From JAZNQN01 sp045656005 (GTDB taxonomy: Bacteria; Bacillota; Clostridia; UMGS1883; UMGS1540): a stretch of DNA of 43,559 nucleotides. The stretch covers positions 1-43,559 of the forward strand of contig JAZOQG010000069.1 in NCBI GenBank assembly GCA_045656005.1, written 5' to 3'. Made by a program: the position numbers and the translations under genes. Positions 1 through 8,630 of this stretch are shown here, in pieces; within the stretch, counting starts at the first letter, position 1, and every line of letters begins with the position of its first letter. Below the pieces are notes generated by a model. That model was not told the DNA's origin. It saw only the letters and a list, made by a program, of their open reading frames with translations, and made no database searches.

Positions 1-117
1 ATAGAAGAGACAAGAACTCTTTATAAGGCAATAGCAGATGAGAGCGGTTTCGATTTTGAACTTAAATACTACAATGAAGACGGTGGAACAGAATTTGTGT
101 TCTCGGAAAGGAAATAA
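1..117 (+). CDS. C-terminal fragment of an unidentified protein
   Basis: An open frame enters from the left edge and ends with TAA at 115-117, giving 38 visible residues that end in FVFSERK. The following gene starts 2 bases later, so this is almost certainly the previous member of the same operon. The visible tail is charged and has no diagnostic motif, so no function is assigned. Confidence 0.6.
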   Translation: MEETRTLYKAIADESGFDFELKYYNEDGGTEFVFSERK

Positions 118-119
118 AA

Positions 120-1469
120 ATGAAAGCAGGATTTGCAAGAGAATGTATAACACCAAAAATGGGAGTTGCTATTTCAGGTTATTATGAAAAAAGAAATGCA
201 AAAGGCGTGCTTGATGACCTTTACGTAAGCGCATGCGCGTTTGATGATGGGGAAAGACGCGCAGTGATACTCGGTGTTGACATACTTATGATGTCCGCAA
301 AGCAGTGCGACAGATACAGAAAATTTATTGCAGAAAAATGCGGTATAGAGGAAGAGGCGCTTTTTATAAACTGCTCACATACTCATACAGGACCAAGCAT
401 TAACGTAAAAGCCATGGATTTAAATCCCGGTGACAAGGACTATGAGGATTTTATGCTTTCAAAACTTTGTGATGCGACTAAGGCAGCACTTTCTGATATG
501 AAAGAGGCTTCTCTTTTCACTGCTGACGGTAAGGCAGAAAATATTTCATTTGTACGCAGATTCAAAATGAAAAATGGCAACACCCAGACAAATCCGGGTG
601 TTGGAAACCCTGATATAGACCACCCACTCGGTACAGTAAACGAAACTGTTAAACTTTTAAAGGTAGTGCGTGAAGGGGCAGACGATGTTTACATAGTAAA
701 TTTCGGCACTCATGCAGACACAGTCGGCGGAGAAATGATTTCGGGTGACTGGCCGGGCTTTGTGGTAAGAACAATCGAAAAAGCACTCAGCGGTGTAAAG
801 TGTGTATTTTTAACAGGTGCACAGGGAGATGTTAATCACATTAAACCAAATCCCACCGCTTTTGACAGAATGGGTCTTCAGTATGATACCTTCGATGGTG
901 TGCCGAGAAGCTACTCCCATGCAAAACACATGGGACAGGTGGTTGCAGGTGCAGTGCTTAAGATTTGTGAAAAAGCAGTACCTGTAAATGCTGACAAAAT
1001 AGCATTCGCATCGGAAGAAATAGTTATTCCTTCAAATCAGGATAATTCAAGAGTTGAGGAGTCTATGAAACTCGTAAAACTTCACGAAGAGGGAAGAGAT
1101 GACGAAATCCCGTTTGAAAAAATGGAGCTTACAACCGCGGTTGCAGAGGCAAGAAGAATTGTGTCCCTTCAAAACGGACCTGAAAGCTACAATTATACAT
1201 TGTCAGGTCTTAAAATAGGTGACGCAGTATTTTTAGGAACTCCGGGTGAGCTTTTCACTGAAATAGGACTCAGAATTCAGAAAGAGTCTTTGTTTGACAA
1301 CACATTCGTATGCTGTCTTACAAACGGCGGTGACACATATTTCCCGACTTCCTCGGCTTATGACGAAGGCGGATACGAGTCAAGAAGCTCATTCCTTAAA
1401 AAAGGCGGAGACGATATTGTGGTTGCAGGAAGCCAAAAACTTTTTGAAAAATTAAAGGAGAATAAATAA
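120..1469 (+). CDS. Neutral/alkaline ceramidase-like protein, intracellular
   Basis: A 449-residue protein resembling the N-terminal catalytic domain of the neutral/alkaline non-lysosomal ceramidase family. The family's metal-site signature NCSHTHTGP lies near residue 85, and a second typical block, GTHADTVGG followed by SGDWPG and TGAQGDVNHI, lies in the middle. True ceramidases hydrolyse the amide bond of ceramide. This protein has no signal peptide and lacks the C-terminal domain of the secreted enzymes, so it is more likely one of the shorter cytosolic relatives, whose substrates are largely unknown. It starts 2 bases after the preceding stop and overlaps the next start by one base (TAATG), so translation is probably coupled. 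A sugar- or amide-related substrate would fit the YhcH-like neighbour, but that is inference. Confidence 0.8.
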   Translation: MKAGFARECITPKMGVAISGYYEKRNAKGVLDDLYVSACAFDDGERRAVILGVDILMMSAKQCDRYRKFIAEKCGIEEEALFINCSHTHTGPSINVKAMDLNPGDKDYEDFMLSKLCDATKAALSDMKEASLFTADGKAENISFVRRFKMKNGNTQTNPGVGNPDIDHPLGTVNETVKLLKVVREGADDVYIVNFGTHADTVGGEMISGDWPGFVVRTIEKALSGVKCVFLTGAQGDVNHIKPNPTAFDRMGLQYDTFDGVPRSYSHAKHMGQVVAGAVLKICEKAVPVNADKIAFASEEIVIPSNQDNSRVEESMKLVKLHEEGRDDEIPFEKMELTTAVAEARRIVSLQNGPESYNYTLSGLKIGDAVFLGTPGELFTEIGLRIQKESLFDNTFVCCLTNGGDTYFPTSSAYDEGGYESRSSFLKKGGDDIVVAGSQKLFEKLKENK

Positions 1470-1918
1470 TGATAGTTGCAAATATTAAAGACGCTGAAAA
1501 GTATTATAGCGTAAACCCCAACTTCAAAGCTACTTTTGAATTTTTGAAAACCTTGGATAAAGATTCCAAAGGCGGATATGAATTTGAAGGCTTCAGAGGC
1601 GGAATTTCCGAGCTCGAAACATCTGATTTTGATAAAGACGGAAACAAAAAAACAATACTTGAAGCACACAGAAAATATCTTGACATTCACTATGTTATAG
1701 AAGGCTCTGAAGGCATAGCATACGCAAACACAGATACTCTCACCAAAACAACCGAGTATAACGAAGAAGATGATTATATTCTTCTTAAAGGCAGATGCGA
1801 TAAGGTGGTTTTAGGTAAAGGCGATTTTTGCGTTGTGTTCCCAGAGGATGCACATACGCCGGGTATGGAAGGTGTTGGAACATATCTCAAAAAGACAGTA
1901 GTCAAAATTAAACTTTAA
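1469..1918 (+). CDS. YhcH/YjgK/YiaL (TabA-like) family protein
   Basis: A 149-residue cupin-type protein of the YhcH/YjgK/YiaL family. Visible family features are EAHRKYLDIHYVIEGSEGI in the middle and the histidine-containing block FCVVFPEDAHTPGM near the C-terminus. Relatives such as TabA, YiaL and the EbgC beta subunit are found in sugar and sialic-acid operons and are proposed to be metal-dependent sugar-processing or anomerising proteins. The start codon overlaps the upstream stop by one base, and a strong bidirectional terminator follows directly, so this is the last gene of its operon. The family call is firm; the substrate is unknown. Confidence 0.85.
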   Translation: MIVANIKDAEKYYSVNPNFKATFEFLKTLDKDSKGGYEFEGFRGGISELETSDFDKDGNKKTILEAHRKYLDIHYVIEGSEGIAYANTDTLTKTTEYNEEDDYILLKGRCDKVVLGKGDFCVVFPEDAHTPGMEGVGTYLKKTVVKIKL

Positions 1919-1940
1919 TTGGGGCTTAATAAAACATCAT

Positions 1941-1982
1941 TAAATAAAAAAAGTAGTGTTTCAACACTACTTTTTTTATTTA
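1941..1982. terminator. Bidirectional intrinsic terminator between convergent genes
   Basis: A perfect inverted repeat: TAAATAAAAAAAGTAGTGTT on the left mirrors AACACTACTTTTTTTATTTA on the right, with almost no loop. The A-run on one arm and T-run on the other let it terminate in both directions. The stop codon of the minus-strand MFS gene lies inside it. Confidence 0.9.
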
Positions 1983-3205
1983 ATCCCTTGTTCCTTCCGA
2001 AATCTATTCCATATCGGCATAAGCATAAAAGTTACGAAAACGAAGAAAATAATTGCGCTGTTCCACACTATAATAGTAACGTTCCAGCCGAAAAGGTCGG
2101 CAATAAGTCCGTTTGCATATGAGGCAATAACATTACCCATCGCTGCAAAGCAGTTTAAAATACCGCCCATAAACGCGACGGCGCCCGTGTTTTGAAAACG
2201 GGAAGGATAGTACATACTCATTATCTGTCCCGAGCCATAGAGCATAACGGTTATAAGCGAGAAAATAATTGTGAGTATATAAACATTCATGCTTCGGAAA
2301 CCTAAAAGCAAAGCCATCATGGGAACTATTAAAATGTACTGGAAAAAGAGAGTGTTTACCTCATTTTCACGAAGTTTCCTGTAAATAAATGCACCGATTG
2401 AAACCCCAAAGAGGTTTAATACGAGAAGCACTACTGACAAAACAGATGTAAAGCTCGGGGAAACACCGTGACTTTCCATTAAAATTGTCGGCATCCATGT
2501 TTTAATTCCTGTTTCTGTAAAGCTCTTGATTAAAAGAAGTGTGCAGAAAAACATAAGTCCGCTTTTCCATATAAAGCCTTTTGGGAGATGCTCTTTTTCT
2601 TTCTTTTCGGCTTTTGGGATTTCCTTTCCTTCCGAAAGCTGAGGAATAAGAGTTCTTTTTATATAAAAAACAGGTATAACTGAGATAAGGCTCATAGCCG
2701 AACACCATATAAACACTATATGCCATGTAAAGTATGTCAAAACAACGGCTGTGCAGACGTGACTTAAAATGGAGCCTATGGCATAGCAAAATGCAATGTA
2801 GGTAAGAGATTTGCTTTTTTGTTCAGGAAGTATGTAATTTGTTAAGAGGTACAAAACAGAGGGCCAAAGTCCCATCTGCAAAACTCCGTTAATGCTCCAT
2901 ATAATTAAAATAGGAATGTAACTATCCGAAAAAGCCATTAAAAGATTTGCAAGTCCTCCGCCTATAAGACTTAATTTCAAAAGAGCTATCGGGTGTCGGC
3001 TTGCAAGAGAACCGCCAACAAACTGTCCTAAAGCATACACAAACCAGAACACACCGCTTACAGTTCCTGCCTGAGTTTTCGTGAGCACTCCGTCTTTAAT
3101 CATTGCCGCAGTAACGGCTGAAAATGCAATTTTGGTAAACGTATTCATGGTGTATATGAAAAAAAGACACCAGAAAAGCCTTAAACTTGATTTTTCCTTC
3201 TGCAT
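1976..3205 (-). CDS. MFS transporter, probable organic-anion/sugar-phosphate type
   Basis: A polytopic membrane protein of about 409 residues with roughly twelve hydrophobic segments and a large basic central loop (IPKAEKKEKEHLPKGF), the usual layout of the major facilitator superfamily. Blocks such as MGLWPSVLYLLTNYILPEQKSKS resemble the organophosphate/hexuronate symporter branch, but the substrate cannot be read. The frame could open at GTG 3214, but that codon lies inside the ribosome binding site GAGGTGA. The ATG at 3205 sits six bases after it and is preferred. It converges on the ceramidase operon and is divergent from the GntR operon. Confidence 0.85.
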   Translation of the reverse strand: MQKEKSSLRLFWCLFFIYTMNTFTKIAFSAVTAAMIKDGVLTKTQAGTVSGVFWFVYALGQFVGGSLASRHPIALLKLSLIGGGLANLLMAFSDSYIPILIIWSINGVLQMGLWPSVLYLLTNYILPEQKSKSLTYIAFCYAIGSILSHVCTAVVLTYFTWHIVFIWCSAMSLISVIPVFYIKRTLIPQLSEGKEIPKAEKKEKEHLPKGFIWKSGLMFFCTLLLIKSFTETGIKTWMPTILMESHGVSPSFTSVLSVVLLVLNLFGVSIGAFIYRKLRENEVNTLFFQYILIVPMMALLLGFRSMNVYILTIIFSLITVMLYGSGQIMSMYYPSRFQNTGAVAFMGGILNCFAAMGNVIASYANGLIADLFGWNVTIIVWNSAIIFFVFVTFMLMPIWNRFRKEQGIK

Positions 3206-3280
3206 TTTTGTCACCTCGTATAAATCTTAACTAATTATATACCCCTTTATTTAAAAAGTCAATAATAATGTAAAAAACTG

Positions 3281-3309
3281 TTGACAAATTAAAAATTATA
3301 TGCTACTAT
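3281..3309 (+). promoter_or_regulatory. Sigma-A promoter of the GntR/ABC operon
   Basis: TTGACA at 3281-3286, a 17-base spacer, then TACTAT at 3304-3309 with an upstream TG (extended -10). This is close to consensus and therefore likely strong when not repressed. Confidence 0.85.
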
Positions 3310-3320
3310 GAGTGTACAAG

Positions 3321-3343
3321 GTGTATTAAGTGCACTAGTACAC
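3321..3343. promoter_or_regulatory. Likely YtrA-type GntR operator
   Basis: An imperfect inverted repeat, GTGTATTAA-GTGCA-CTAGTACAC, begins 12 bases after the -10 box and covers the expected transcript start and leader. Seven of nine arm positions are complementary, and the outer GTGTA/TACAC halves match the type of operator bound by YtrA-subfamily repressors. It implies autorepression by the next gene. Confidence 0.65.
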
Positions 3344-3359
3344 CTAAAGGAGTGATGTT

Positions 3360-3731
3360 ATGTTTCAACTTGATTTTGGAGACAGTCGCCCGCTTTATGA
3401 GCAGATAAAAGAAAAAATAAGAGAGCTTATAGTAAAAGGGGCACTGCTTTCAGGGGAACAAATTCCGTCAGTACGAGAGCTGGCAGCAGAAATGGCAATA
3501 AACCCCAATACCATACAAAAAGCGTATAAAGAGCTTGAGGGGGAAGGGTTTATTGTTGTAATGCGAGGCAGAGGCTATTTTGTGGCACCGCGGGATTATA
3601 CAAAGGAAAAGGCACCTGCTGATGACCTTTTGCGTCAGCTTAAAAAAATAGCGGATGAGCTTAAGTTTCTCGGCATGAAGGATGAGGAAATCATTGAAAT
3701 TATTAAAGGAAAGGAAGATTTAGGTGATTAA
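3360..3731 (+). CDS. GntR-family transcriptional regulator, YtrA subfamily
   Basis: A 123-residue protein: an N-terminal winged helix (SRPLYEQIKEKIRELIVKGA, then SVRELAAEMAINPNTIQKAY) and a short helical tail of about 50 residues. This small size without a ligand-binding domain defines the YtrA subfamily, whose members repress neighbouring ABC transporter genes, often in response to cell-wall-active compounds. Ribosome binding site AAAGGAG precedes the ATG. The coding region overlaps the ABC ATPase start by eight bases, so the two are translationally coupled. Confidence 0.92.
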   Translation: MFQLDFGDSRPLYEQIKEKIRELIVKGALLSGEQIPSVRELAAEMAINPNTIQKAYKELEGEGFIVVMRGRGYFVAPRDYTKEKAPADDLLRQLKKIADELKFLGMKDEEIIEIIKGKEDLGD

Positions 3732-4626
3732 ATGCATTGGCGTTACAAAGCGGTTTGACGGCTTTGAGGCACTTAAAAATTTAAGCCTTACGGTGCCAAA
3801 GGGAAGTGTGTTCGGTCTTGTAGGTCCCAACGGGGCAGGAAAAACAACGCTTTTAAAAATCATTATGGGGATACTTAAATGTGACGAAGGTGAAATTTTG
3901 GTAGATGGCATATCTTCCTACGAAAATCCTTCTGTAAAAGAAAAGATATTCTACATACCTGATGACCTTTATTTCTTTCAGTCTTATTCCATAAAAGAAA
4001 TGGCGGACTTTTATAAAGGCATTTACAAAAATTTCAACATGGAAAGATTTCTGAAACTGCAGGCGGTTTTTGAGATAGATTTAAAAAGAAAGGTTACAAG
4101 GCTTTCAAAGGGAATGCAAAAGCAGGTTATGTTCTGGCTCGGCATTTGTGCAATGCCTGAAATTTTAATACTTGATGAGCCTGTTGACGGACTTGACCCT
4201 GTAATGCGAAAAAGGGTGTGGAGTGTACTTTTGCAGGACGTTTCTGAGAGAAATATAACAGTTTTGATATCTTCTCACAATCTTCGTGAGCTTGAAGATG
4301 TGTGCGACCATGTCGGAATGCTCTCAAACGGCGAAGTTGTAATTCAAAAAGGGATTGACGATGTAAAGGGCAATTTCCATAAAATTCAGCTTGCTTTCAG
4401 CGGAGAAATCCCCGAAGAGATATCAAAAGAAATTGAAATAGTAAACAAAACAAAATTCGGAAGTGTAAATCTTCTTATTGTAAAGGGCGAGGCAGAGAGA
4501 ATAAAAGAGGCAGTAGGAAAAACAAATCCTCTTGTTTTCGACATGCTTCCGCTTACACTCGAAGAGGTGTTTATATATGAGATGGGAGGACTTGGATATG
4601 AAGTTAAGAAAGCTGACATTTGGTAG
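3724..4626 (+). CDS. ABC transporter ATP-binding protein
   Basis: A 300-residue ATPase starting at GTG. The nucleotide-binding domain shows Walker A GPNGAGKTT near residue 36, signature LSKGMQKQ near residue 122, and Walker B ILILDEPVDGLDP shortly after. A C-terminal extension of about 80 residues follows, as in single-ATPase exporters of the YtrB/YxlF type. It overlaps gntR upstream and the permease start downstream, so the three genes form one coupled operon. Role inferred: drug or peptide export, or envelope-stress response, controlled by the YtrA-like repressor. Confidence 0.93.
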   Translation: MIKCIGVTKRFDGFEALKNLSLTVPKGSVFGLVGPNGAGKTTLLKIIMGILKCDEGEILVDGISSYENPSVKEKIFYIPDDLYFFQSYSIKEMADFYKGIYKNFNMERFLKLQAVFEIDLKRKVTRLSKGMQKQVMFWLGICAMPEILILDEPVDGLDPVMRKRVWSVLLQDVSERNITVLISSHNLRELEDVCDHVGMLSNGEVVIQKGIDDVKGNFHKIQLAFSGEIPEEISKEIEIVNKTKFGSVNLLIVKGEAERIKEAVGKTNPLVFDMLPLTLEEVFIYEMGGLGYEVKKADIW

Positions 4627-6301
4627 TGGACTAATCAAAACAAATCTCAAAAGATTTTGGTGGACAAGTGCTCTTATGACGGTGTATCTCTTTTTAATGC
4701 TTCCAATGAGCGTTATAAACCAAATTCGCTACACTATGCCCACTATAACCCGTGAATATGACCCTTATATGCACATTTTCGAGAATATAATGGAAAATAA
4801 CGCGGTGGTTTATGCCATAGCATTTCCGCTCATTTTAGGATGCCTTATTTTAAGCTATCTGCACAGGGTAAACTCCGTAACTGCTTTCCATAGTCTTCCT
4901 TATACGAGGGAAAGCCTTTACATGAGTGCATTTTTGTCAGGCACCATTTTGATTTTAATACCAATGATAGTAAATGCACTTTTGCTTCTTGTGATAATGC
5001 CGTTTGGCGGAGTGGTTGCATCGTATTCCATACTTGACGTTCTGAAAATATGCGGACACTACACTCTCTTTTCCCTCATGGAGCTTTCGATATGCTTTCT
5101 TGTGGGAATGTTTACGGGAAACTTTTTTGCACATGGTGCATTTTCTGTCATAGCAAACTATCTTCCGCTTATAATTTACTACCTTGTGATTGAGGTTTTA
5201 AAAATATTCCTTCGCGGTTTTGCGGGCGAGAATGATATGGTGTATGACGTTTTGGAACAGCTTCCTGGCATTAAGGCATTTGATGCATTCGACATGCCCT
5301 GGCAGGTGTTTATTATATACATAGTTACGTTTATGGCATTAGTGCTTTTAGGAATACTTTTCTACAAAAAGCGTCCTCTGGAAAGTGCGGGGGATATAAT
5401 AAGCTTTAAGTTTTTTAAACCCATATTCAAATATGGATTTACTGCTTGCGTTATGATTGCAGGTTATCTCATTTTTCAAGGTGACAGAAAAGAGATTGCC
5501 GGAATATTTTTCGCCTTGCTCTTTGCCTTTATCGGCTATGCGGCGGCAGGAATGCTTCTTACAAAGTCCTTGAAATTCTGGAAAAATATAAAAGGCTTCC
5601 TTATATATATTGCAGTAAGTGCTCTTTTAGTGGGAATTATTTTTGCAGACCCTTTAGGCTTTACGGATTTTGTTCCCGAAAAGAGCGAAATCAAAAAGGC
5701 ATACTTAAATTTTGAAACGCGGTCAGCTTCGGTTTTTCGTGATGCCGTGGGACTTGGAGGAGACAATAATCACTACTACCTCGGAAATGACGGAGCAGTT
5801 TTTGAGGACGGGAAGGGGATAGAAGCTGTTGTAAACTTCCATAAAGAAGTTATAGAAATTCCCGAGGCGAGATATAACGATTATGTGGTTATAGGTTATG
5901 TTCTCGAAAACGGTAAAACGGTGCTTCGCTATTTTGAAGCCAACAAATATATACTTGATGAAAAGGTTGGAAAAATCACAAAAAATGAGGACTACATAAA
6001 CGCAAAGCACCCTATTTTGCGAAGGGAAAGGGGAAATGTTTCGGCGGTAAGAGTTCAGATTTACGGTGATGATAAGGAGATTATGATAACCCAAAAAGAG
6101 GATATAAACCTTTTACTTGATGCCATGATAGAAGACAGGGTTGCCTTGGGTGAATCATCGGATTATGGCAATCACACGGGTTATATTCAGGTTATGAAAT
6201 CGGGAGATAAAAAACATCCCTACGAATTTGACCTGACGGAGAATATGCCAAAGAGTATGGAGATACTTGAAAAAGTTAAAAAAACTCTTGACAAAGAGTA
6301 A
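4598..6301 (+). CDS. ABC transporter permease with C-terminal soluble domain
   Basis: About 567 residues. The start chosen is ATG 4598, seven bases after GGGAGGA and inside the ATPase 3' end; an upstream in-frame ATG at 4532 has no ribosome binding site and would lie deep in the ATPase. The first 370 residues hold about nine or ten hydrophobic helices. The last 200 residues are hydrophilic (beginning EKSEIKKAYLNFETRSASVF) and likely face the outside. This layout is common in permeases paired with YtrA repressors in Clostridia. A housekeeping promoter lies in its last codons. Confidence 0.85.
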   Translation: MKLRKLTFGSGLIKTNLKRFWWTSALMTVYLFLMLPMSVINQIRYTMPTITREYDPYMHIFENIMENNAVVYAIAFPLILGCLILSYLHRVNSVTAFHSLPYTRESLYMSAFLSGTILILIPMIVNALLLLVIMPFGGVVASYSILDVLKICGHYTLFSLMELSICFLVGMFTGNFFAHGAFSVIANYLPLIIYYLVIEVLKIFLRGFAGENDMVYDVLEQLPGIKAFDAFDMPWQVFIIYIVTFMALVLLGILFYKKRPLESAGDIISFKFFKPIFKYGFTACVMIAGYLIFQGDRKEIAGIFFALLFAFIGYAAAGMLLTKSLKFWKNIKGFLIYIAVSALLVGIIFADPLGFTDFVPEKSEIKKAYLNFETRSASVFRDAVGLGGDNNHYYLGNDGAVFEDGKGIEAVVNFHKEVIEIPEARYNDYVVIGYVLENGKTVLRYFEANKYILDEKVGKITKNEDYINAKHPILRRERGNVSAVRVQIYGDDKEIMITQKEDINLLLDAMIEDRVALGESSDYGNHTGYIQVMKSGDKKHPYEFDLTENMPKSMEILEKVKKTLDKE

Positions 6302-6316
6302 AATATGGTGTACAAT
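6288..6316 (+). promoter_or_regulatory. Sigma-A promoter for ylxM-ffh, inside the permease 3' end
   Basis: TTGACA at 6288-6293, 17-base spacer, TACAAT at 6311-6316. The -35 box overlaps the last codons of the permease gene, so the housekeeping block has its own promoter separate from the regulated ABC operon. Confidence 0.8.
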
Positions 6317-6352
6317 ATCAGGGTGTAAAGCAAAAATGCTTTACACCCTGAT
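6317..6352. terminator. 16-bp stem-loop at the ylxM transcript start
   Basis: ATCAGGGTGTAAAGCA (6317-6332) pairs perfectly with 6337-6352 around an AAAA loop. Only a short T-run follows (GAGGTTTT), so termination of the ABC operon transcript may be partial. It also covers the predicted start of transcription from the 6288-6316 promoter and would form at the 5' end of that mRNA. Confidence 0.6.
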
Positions 6353-6365
6353 GAGGTTTTAAGAT

Positions 6366-6704
6366 ATGAAAGATAATTTAAACACATCACTTTTACTCGA
6401 TTTTTACGGAAGGCTTTTAACAGAAAAGCAACGCGATGCCCTCCACATGTACTATAATCTTGACTTAAGCCTTGGCGAAATTGCCGAAGAGATAGGCGTT
6501 ACAAGGCAGGGCGTGCGTGACACGATTAAAAAAGGCGAAGAAAGGCTTTTAAGCCTTGAGGAAAAAATCGGGATGTGCTCTTACTCATCACTTGTCAGTA
6601 TGGAGCTTGACAAGATTGAAAGCGAGACTGAGGGCATGGAAAAAAACAAAAGAGAGAGAATACTTGAAAGCGTTGCTGCAATTCGCAGCGGTATGGAGTT
6701 ATAG
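6366..6704 (+). CDS. ylxM: YlxM-family DNA-binding protein (UPF0122)
   Basis: 112 residues with a sigma-70 region-4-like helix-turn-helix: LTEKQRDALHMYYNLDLSLG, then EIAEEIGVTRQGVRDTIKKG. In Bacillota this small protein is encoded immediately upstream of ffh and is thought to modulate the signal recognition particle pathway. Its stop is 2 bases before the ffh start, so the two are co-translated. Length and context match the family well. Confidence 0.93.
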   Translation: MKDNLNTSLLLDFYGRLLTEKQRDALHMYYNLDLSLGEIAEEIGVTRQGVRDTIKKGEERLLSLEEKIGMCSYSSLVSMELDKIESETEGMEKNKRERILESVAAIRSGMEL

Positions 6705-6706
6705 TT

Positions 6707-8041
6707 ATGGCTTTTGAAGGTTTAAGCGAAAAACTGCAAGCCACATTTAAAAAGCTACGCGGCAAAGGCAAGGTTTCGGAAAAAGACATAAAAGATGCAA
6801 TGCGTGAAGTGCGCATGGCGCTCCTTGAAGCCGATGTAAACTTTAAAGTGGCTAAAGATTTTATAAATAATGTAAGCGAAAAGGCAATGGGAAGCGAAGT
6901 GCTCGAAAGCCTCACGCCAAGTCAGCAGATTATAAAAATCGTTCGTGACGAAATGGTTGAGCTTATGGGGGGCACAGAGCAGAAAATTGCCGTATCACCA
7001 AAACCGCCTACGGTAATTTTAATGGTAGGTTTAAACGGTAGCGGTAAAACAACAACCTCTGCAAAACTTGCAGGGCTCTTAAAAAAGCAGGGCAAAAAAC
7101 CCTTGCTTGCCGCTTGTGACGTCTTTAGACCTGCGGCAGTAAAACAGCTTGAGGTTGTGGGCGGGAGTGTAGGTGTTCCCGTTTTCAAAATTGAAGGGGA
7201 AACTGACCCCGTAAAGATAGCAGAAGAGTGTGTTAAAAGTTGTGACAGTACACTTTATGACACAATTATTATAGATACTGCCGGACGTCTTCAGATAAAT
7301 GAAGAACTGATGGAAGAGCTTAAAAACATCAAAAAAGTTTCAAATCCGACGGAAGTTTTGCTTGTTATAGATGCTATGACAGGACAAGACAGCGTAAACA
7401 TCGCAAAAGGCTTTAACGAGGACATCGGGATTGACGGAATTATACTTACAAAACTTGACGGCGATACAAGAGGCGGTGCCGCAATTTCAGTTAAAGCCGT
7501 TACGGGGAAACCTATAAAGTTTTCATGTATAGGAGAAAAGGTGAGTGATATTGAGCCTTTTTATCCTGACAGAATGGCATCGAGAATTCTCGGAATGGGT
7601 GACATGCTAACCTTTATCGACAAAGCACAGGAGGCTTTTGACGAGAAGAAAGCAATGGAACTCGAACAAAAAATCCGTCAGCAGCGTTTTGACCTTAACG
7701 ACTTTTTGGAGCAGATGGAGCAAATGAAAAATATGGGTTCGCTTTCATCTATTATGTCAATGCTTCCGGGTGTAAACCAAAAGGCCCTTTCAGGAGTTGA
7801 GATTGATGACAGACAGCTTGACAGGGTTGCCGCAATCATAAAATCAATGACACCCGCAGAAAGAGAAAACCCGTCAATAATCAACGCAAGCCGAAAAGTA
7901 AGAATTGCAAAAGGATGCGGACGCGAGGTGCAGGATGTAAACAGGCTTTTAAAACAGTTTGACGACATGCAGAAAATGATGAAGCAGTTTACGGGAAAAG
8001 GCGCTAAAAATATGAAAAAGAAAATGCGCTTTATGTTTTGA
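6707..8041 (+). CDS. ffh: Signal recognition particle protein Ffh (SRP54)
   Basis: 444 residues. The GTPase that binds SRP RNA and nascent signal sequences and delivers ribosomes to FtsY at the membrane. An N-terminal four-helix bundle is followed by the G domain with GLNGSGKTT at about residues 108-116, DTAGR near 190 and TKLDGD near 247. The methionine-rich M domain has several MxxM clusters and the basic tail KNMKKKMRFMF. It is full length and unremarkable. Confidence 0.98.
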   Translation: MAFEGLSEKLQATFKKLRGKGKVSEKDIKDAMREVRMALLEADVNFKVAKDFINNVSEKAMGSEVLESLTPSQQIIKIVRDEMVELMGGTEQKIAVSPKPPTVILMVGLNGSGKTTTSAKLAGLLKKQGKKPLLAACDVFRPAAVKQLEVVGGSVGVPVFKIEGETDPVKIAEECVKSCDSTLYDTIIIDTAGRLQINEELMEELKNIKKVSNPTEVLLVIDAMTGQDSVNIAKGFNEDIGIDGIILTKLDGDTRGGAAISVKAVTGKPIKFSCIGEKVSDIEPFYPDRMASRILGMGDMLTFIDKAQEAFDEKKAMELEQKIRQQRFDLNDFLEQMEQMKNMGSLSSIMSMLPGVNQKALSGVEIDDRQLDRVAAIIKSMTPAERENPSIINASRKVRIAKGCGREVQDVNRLLKQFDDMQKMMKQFTGKGAKNMKKKMRFMF

Positions 8042-8063
8042 TTTATATATTTTGATTTATATA
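8036..8063. repeat. 14-bp tandem duplication at the ffh stop codon
   Basis: TTTTGATTTATATA occurs twice back to back (8036-8049 and 8050-8063). The first copy contains the ffh stop codon TGA. It looks like a simple slippage duplication in the ffh-rpsP spacer. Confidence 0.85.
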
Positions 8064-8092
8064 TAAAGAAAATTAATTTGGAGGTGAAATAA

Positions 8093-8338
8093 ATGGCAGT
8101 TAAAATCAGACTTAGAAGAATGGGTGCAAAGAAGGCTCCTTTTTACAGAGTAGTTGTTGCTGATTCACGTTACCCACGTGATGGCAGATTTATCGAGGTT
8201 GTTGGAACATACAATCCTATGACAAATCCTTCCGAAATCAAAATTGATGCGGAAAAAGTTCAGAAATGGATGGCAACTGGTGCACAGCCTACCGATAGCG
8301 TTAAATCCCTTCTCAAAAGAAGCGGTGTTATCAAGTAA
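8093..8338 (+). CDS. rpsP: 30S ribosomal protein S16
   Basis: 81 residues starting MAVKIRLRRMGAKKAPFYRV, the canonical S16 N-terminus, followed by the conserved VADSRYPRDGRFIEVVGTYNP block. Ribosome binding site GGAGGTG lies upstream. It stands between ffh and khpA as in other Clostridia. Confidence 0.98.
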   Translation: MAVKIRLRRMGAKKAPFYRVVVADSRYPRDGRFIEVVGTYNPMTNPSEIKIDAEKVQKWMATGAQPTDSVKSLLKRSGVIK

Positions 8339-8351
8339 GAGGTGAAGCGAA

Positions 8352-8579
8352 ATGAAAGAATTACTCATTTACATTGCAAAATCCCTTGCCCAGTTTCCTG
8401 ATGATGTCACCGTAGATGAAGAAGTGAGAGAAGATGCAACCGTTTTGTCCCTTCACGTAAACGAAAGTGACATGGGTAAGGTAATCGGAAAACAAGGTAA
8501 AATTGCAAAGGCTATTCGTTCAGTAATGAAGGCCAAGGCAGGAAAAGAAAATACAAAAGTGATTGTAGATATAATATAA
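8352..8579 (+). CDS. khpA: KH-domain RNA-binding protein KhpA
   Basis: 75 residues comprising a single type-II KH domain with the GxxG loop in GKVIGKQGKIAKAIR. KhpA partners with KhpB/Jag in RNA binding and influences cell elongation and division in Gram-positive bacteria. It follows rpsP by 13 bases with its own GAGGTG site. The transcript ends at the terminator just downstream. Confidence 0.95.
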   Translation: MKELLIYIAKSLAQFPDDVTVDEEVREDATVLSLHVNESDMGKVIGKQGKIAKAIRSVMKAKAGKENTKVIVDII

Positions 8580-8594
8580 TTGCTTAAAGTTTTG

Positions 8595-8625
8595 GGGTGT
8601 AAAAATTTTTACACCCTTCTTTTCA
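8595..8625 (+). terminator. Intrinsic terminator after khpA
   Basis: GGGTGTAAAAA pairs with TTTTTACACCC (8595-8616), followed by TTCTTTTC. The stem core GGGTGTAAA is the same as in the hairpin at 6317-6352. Confidence 0.85.
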
Positions 8626-8630
8626 AAATA

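Noticed and set aside
4532..4597. Longer permease start inside the ATPase gene
   Set aside because: It lacks a ribosome binding site, while ATG 4598 has GGGAGGA at seven bases.
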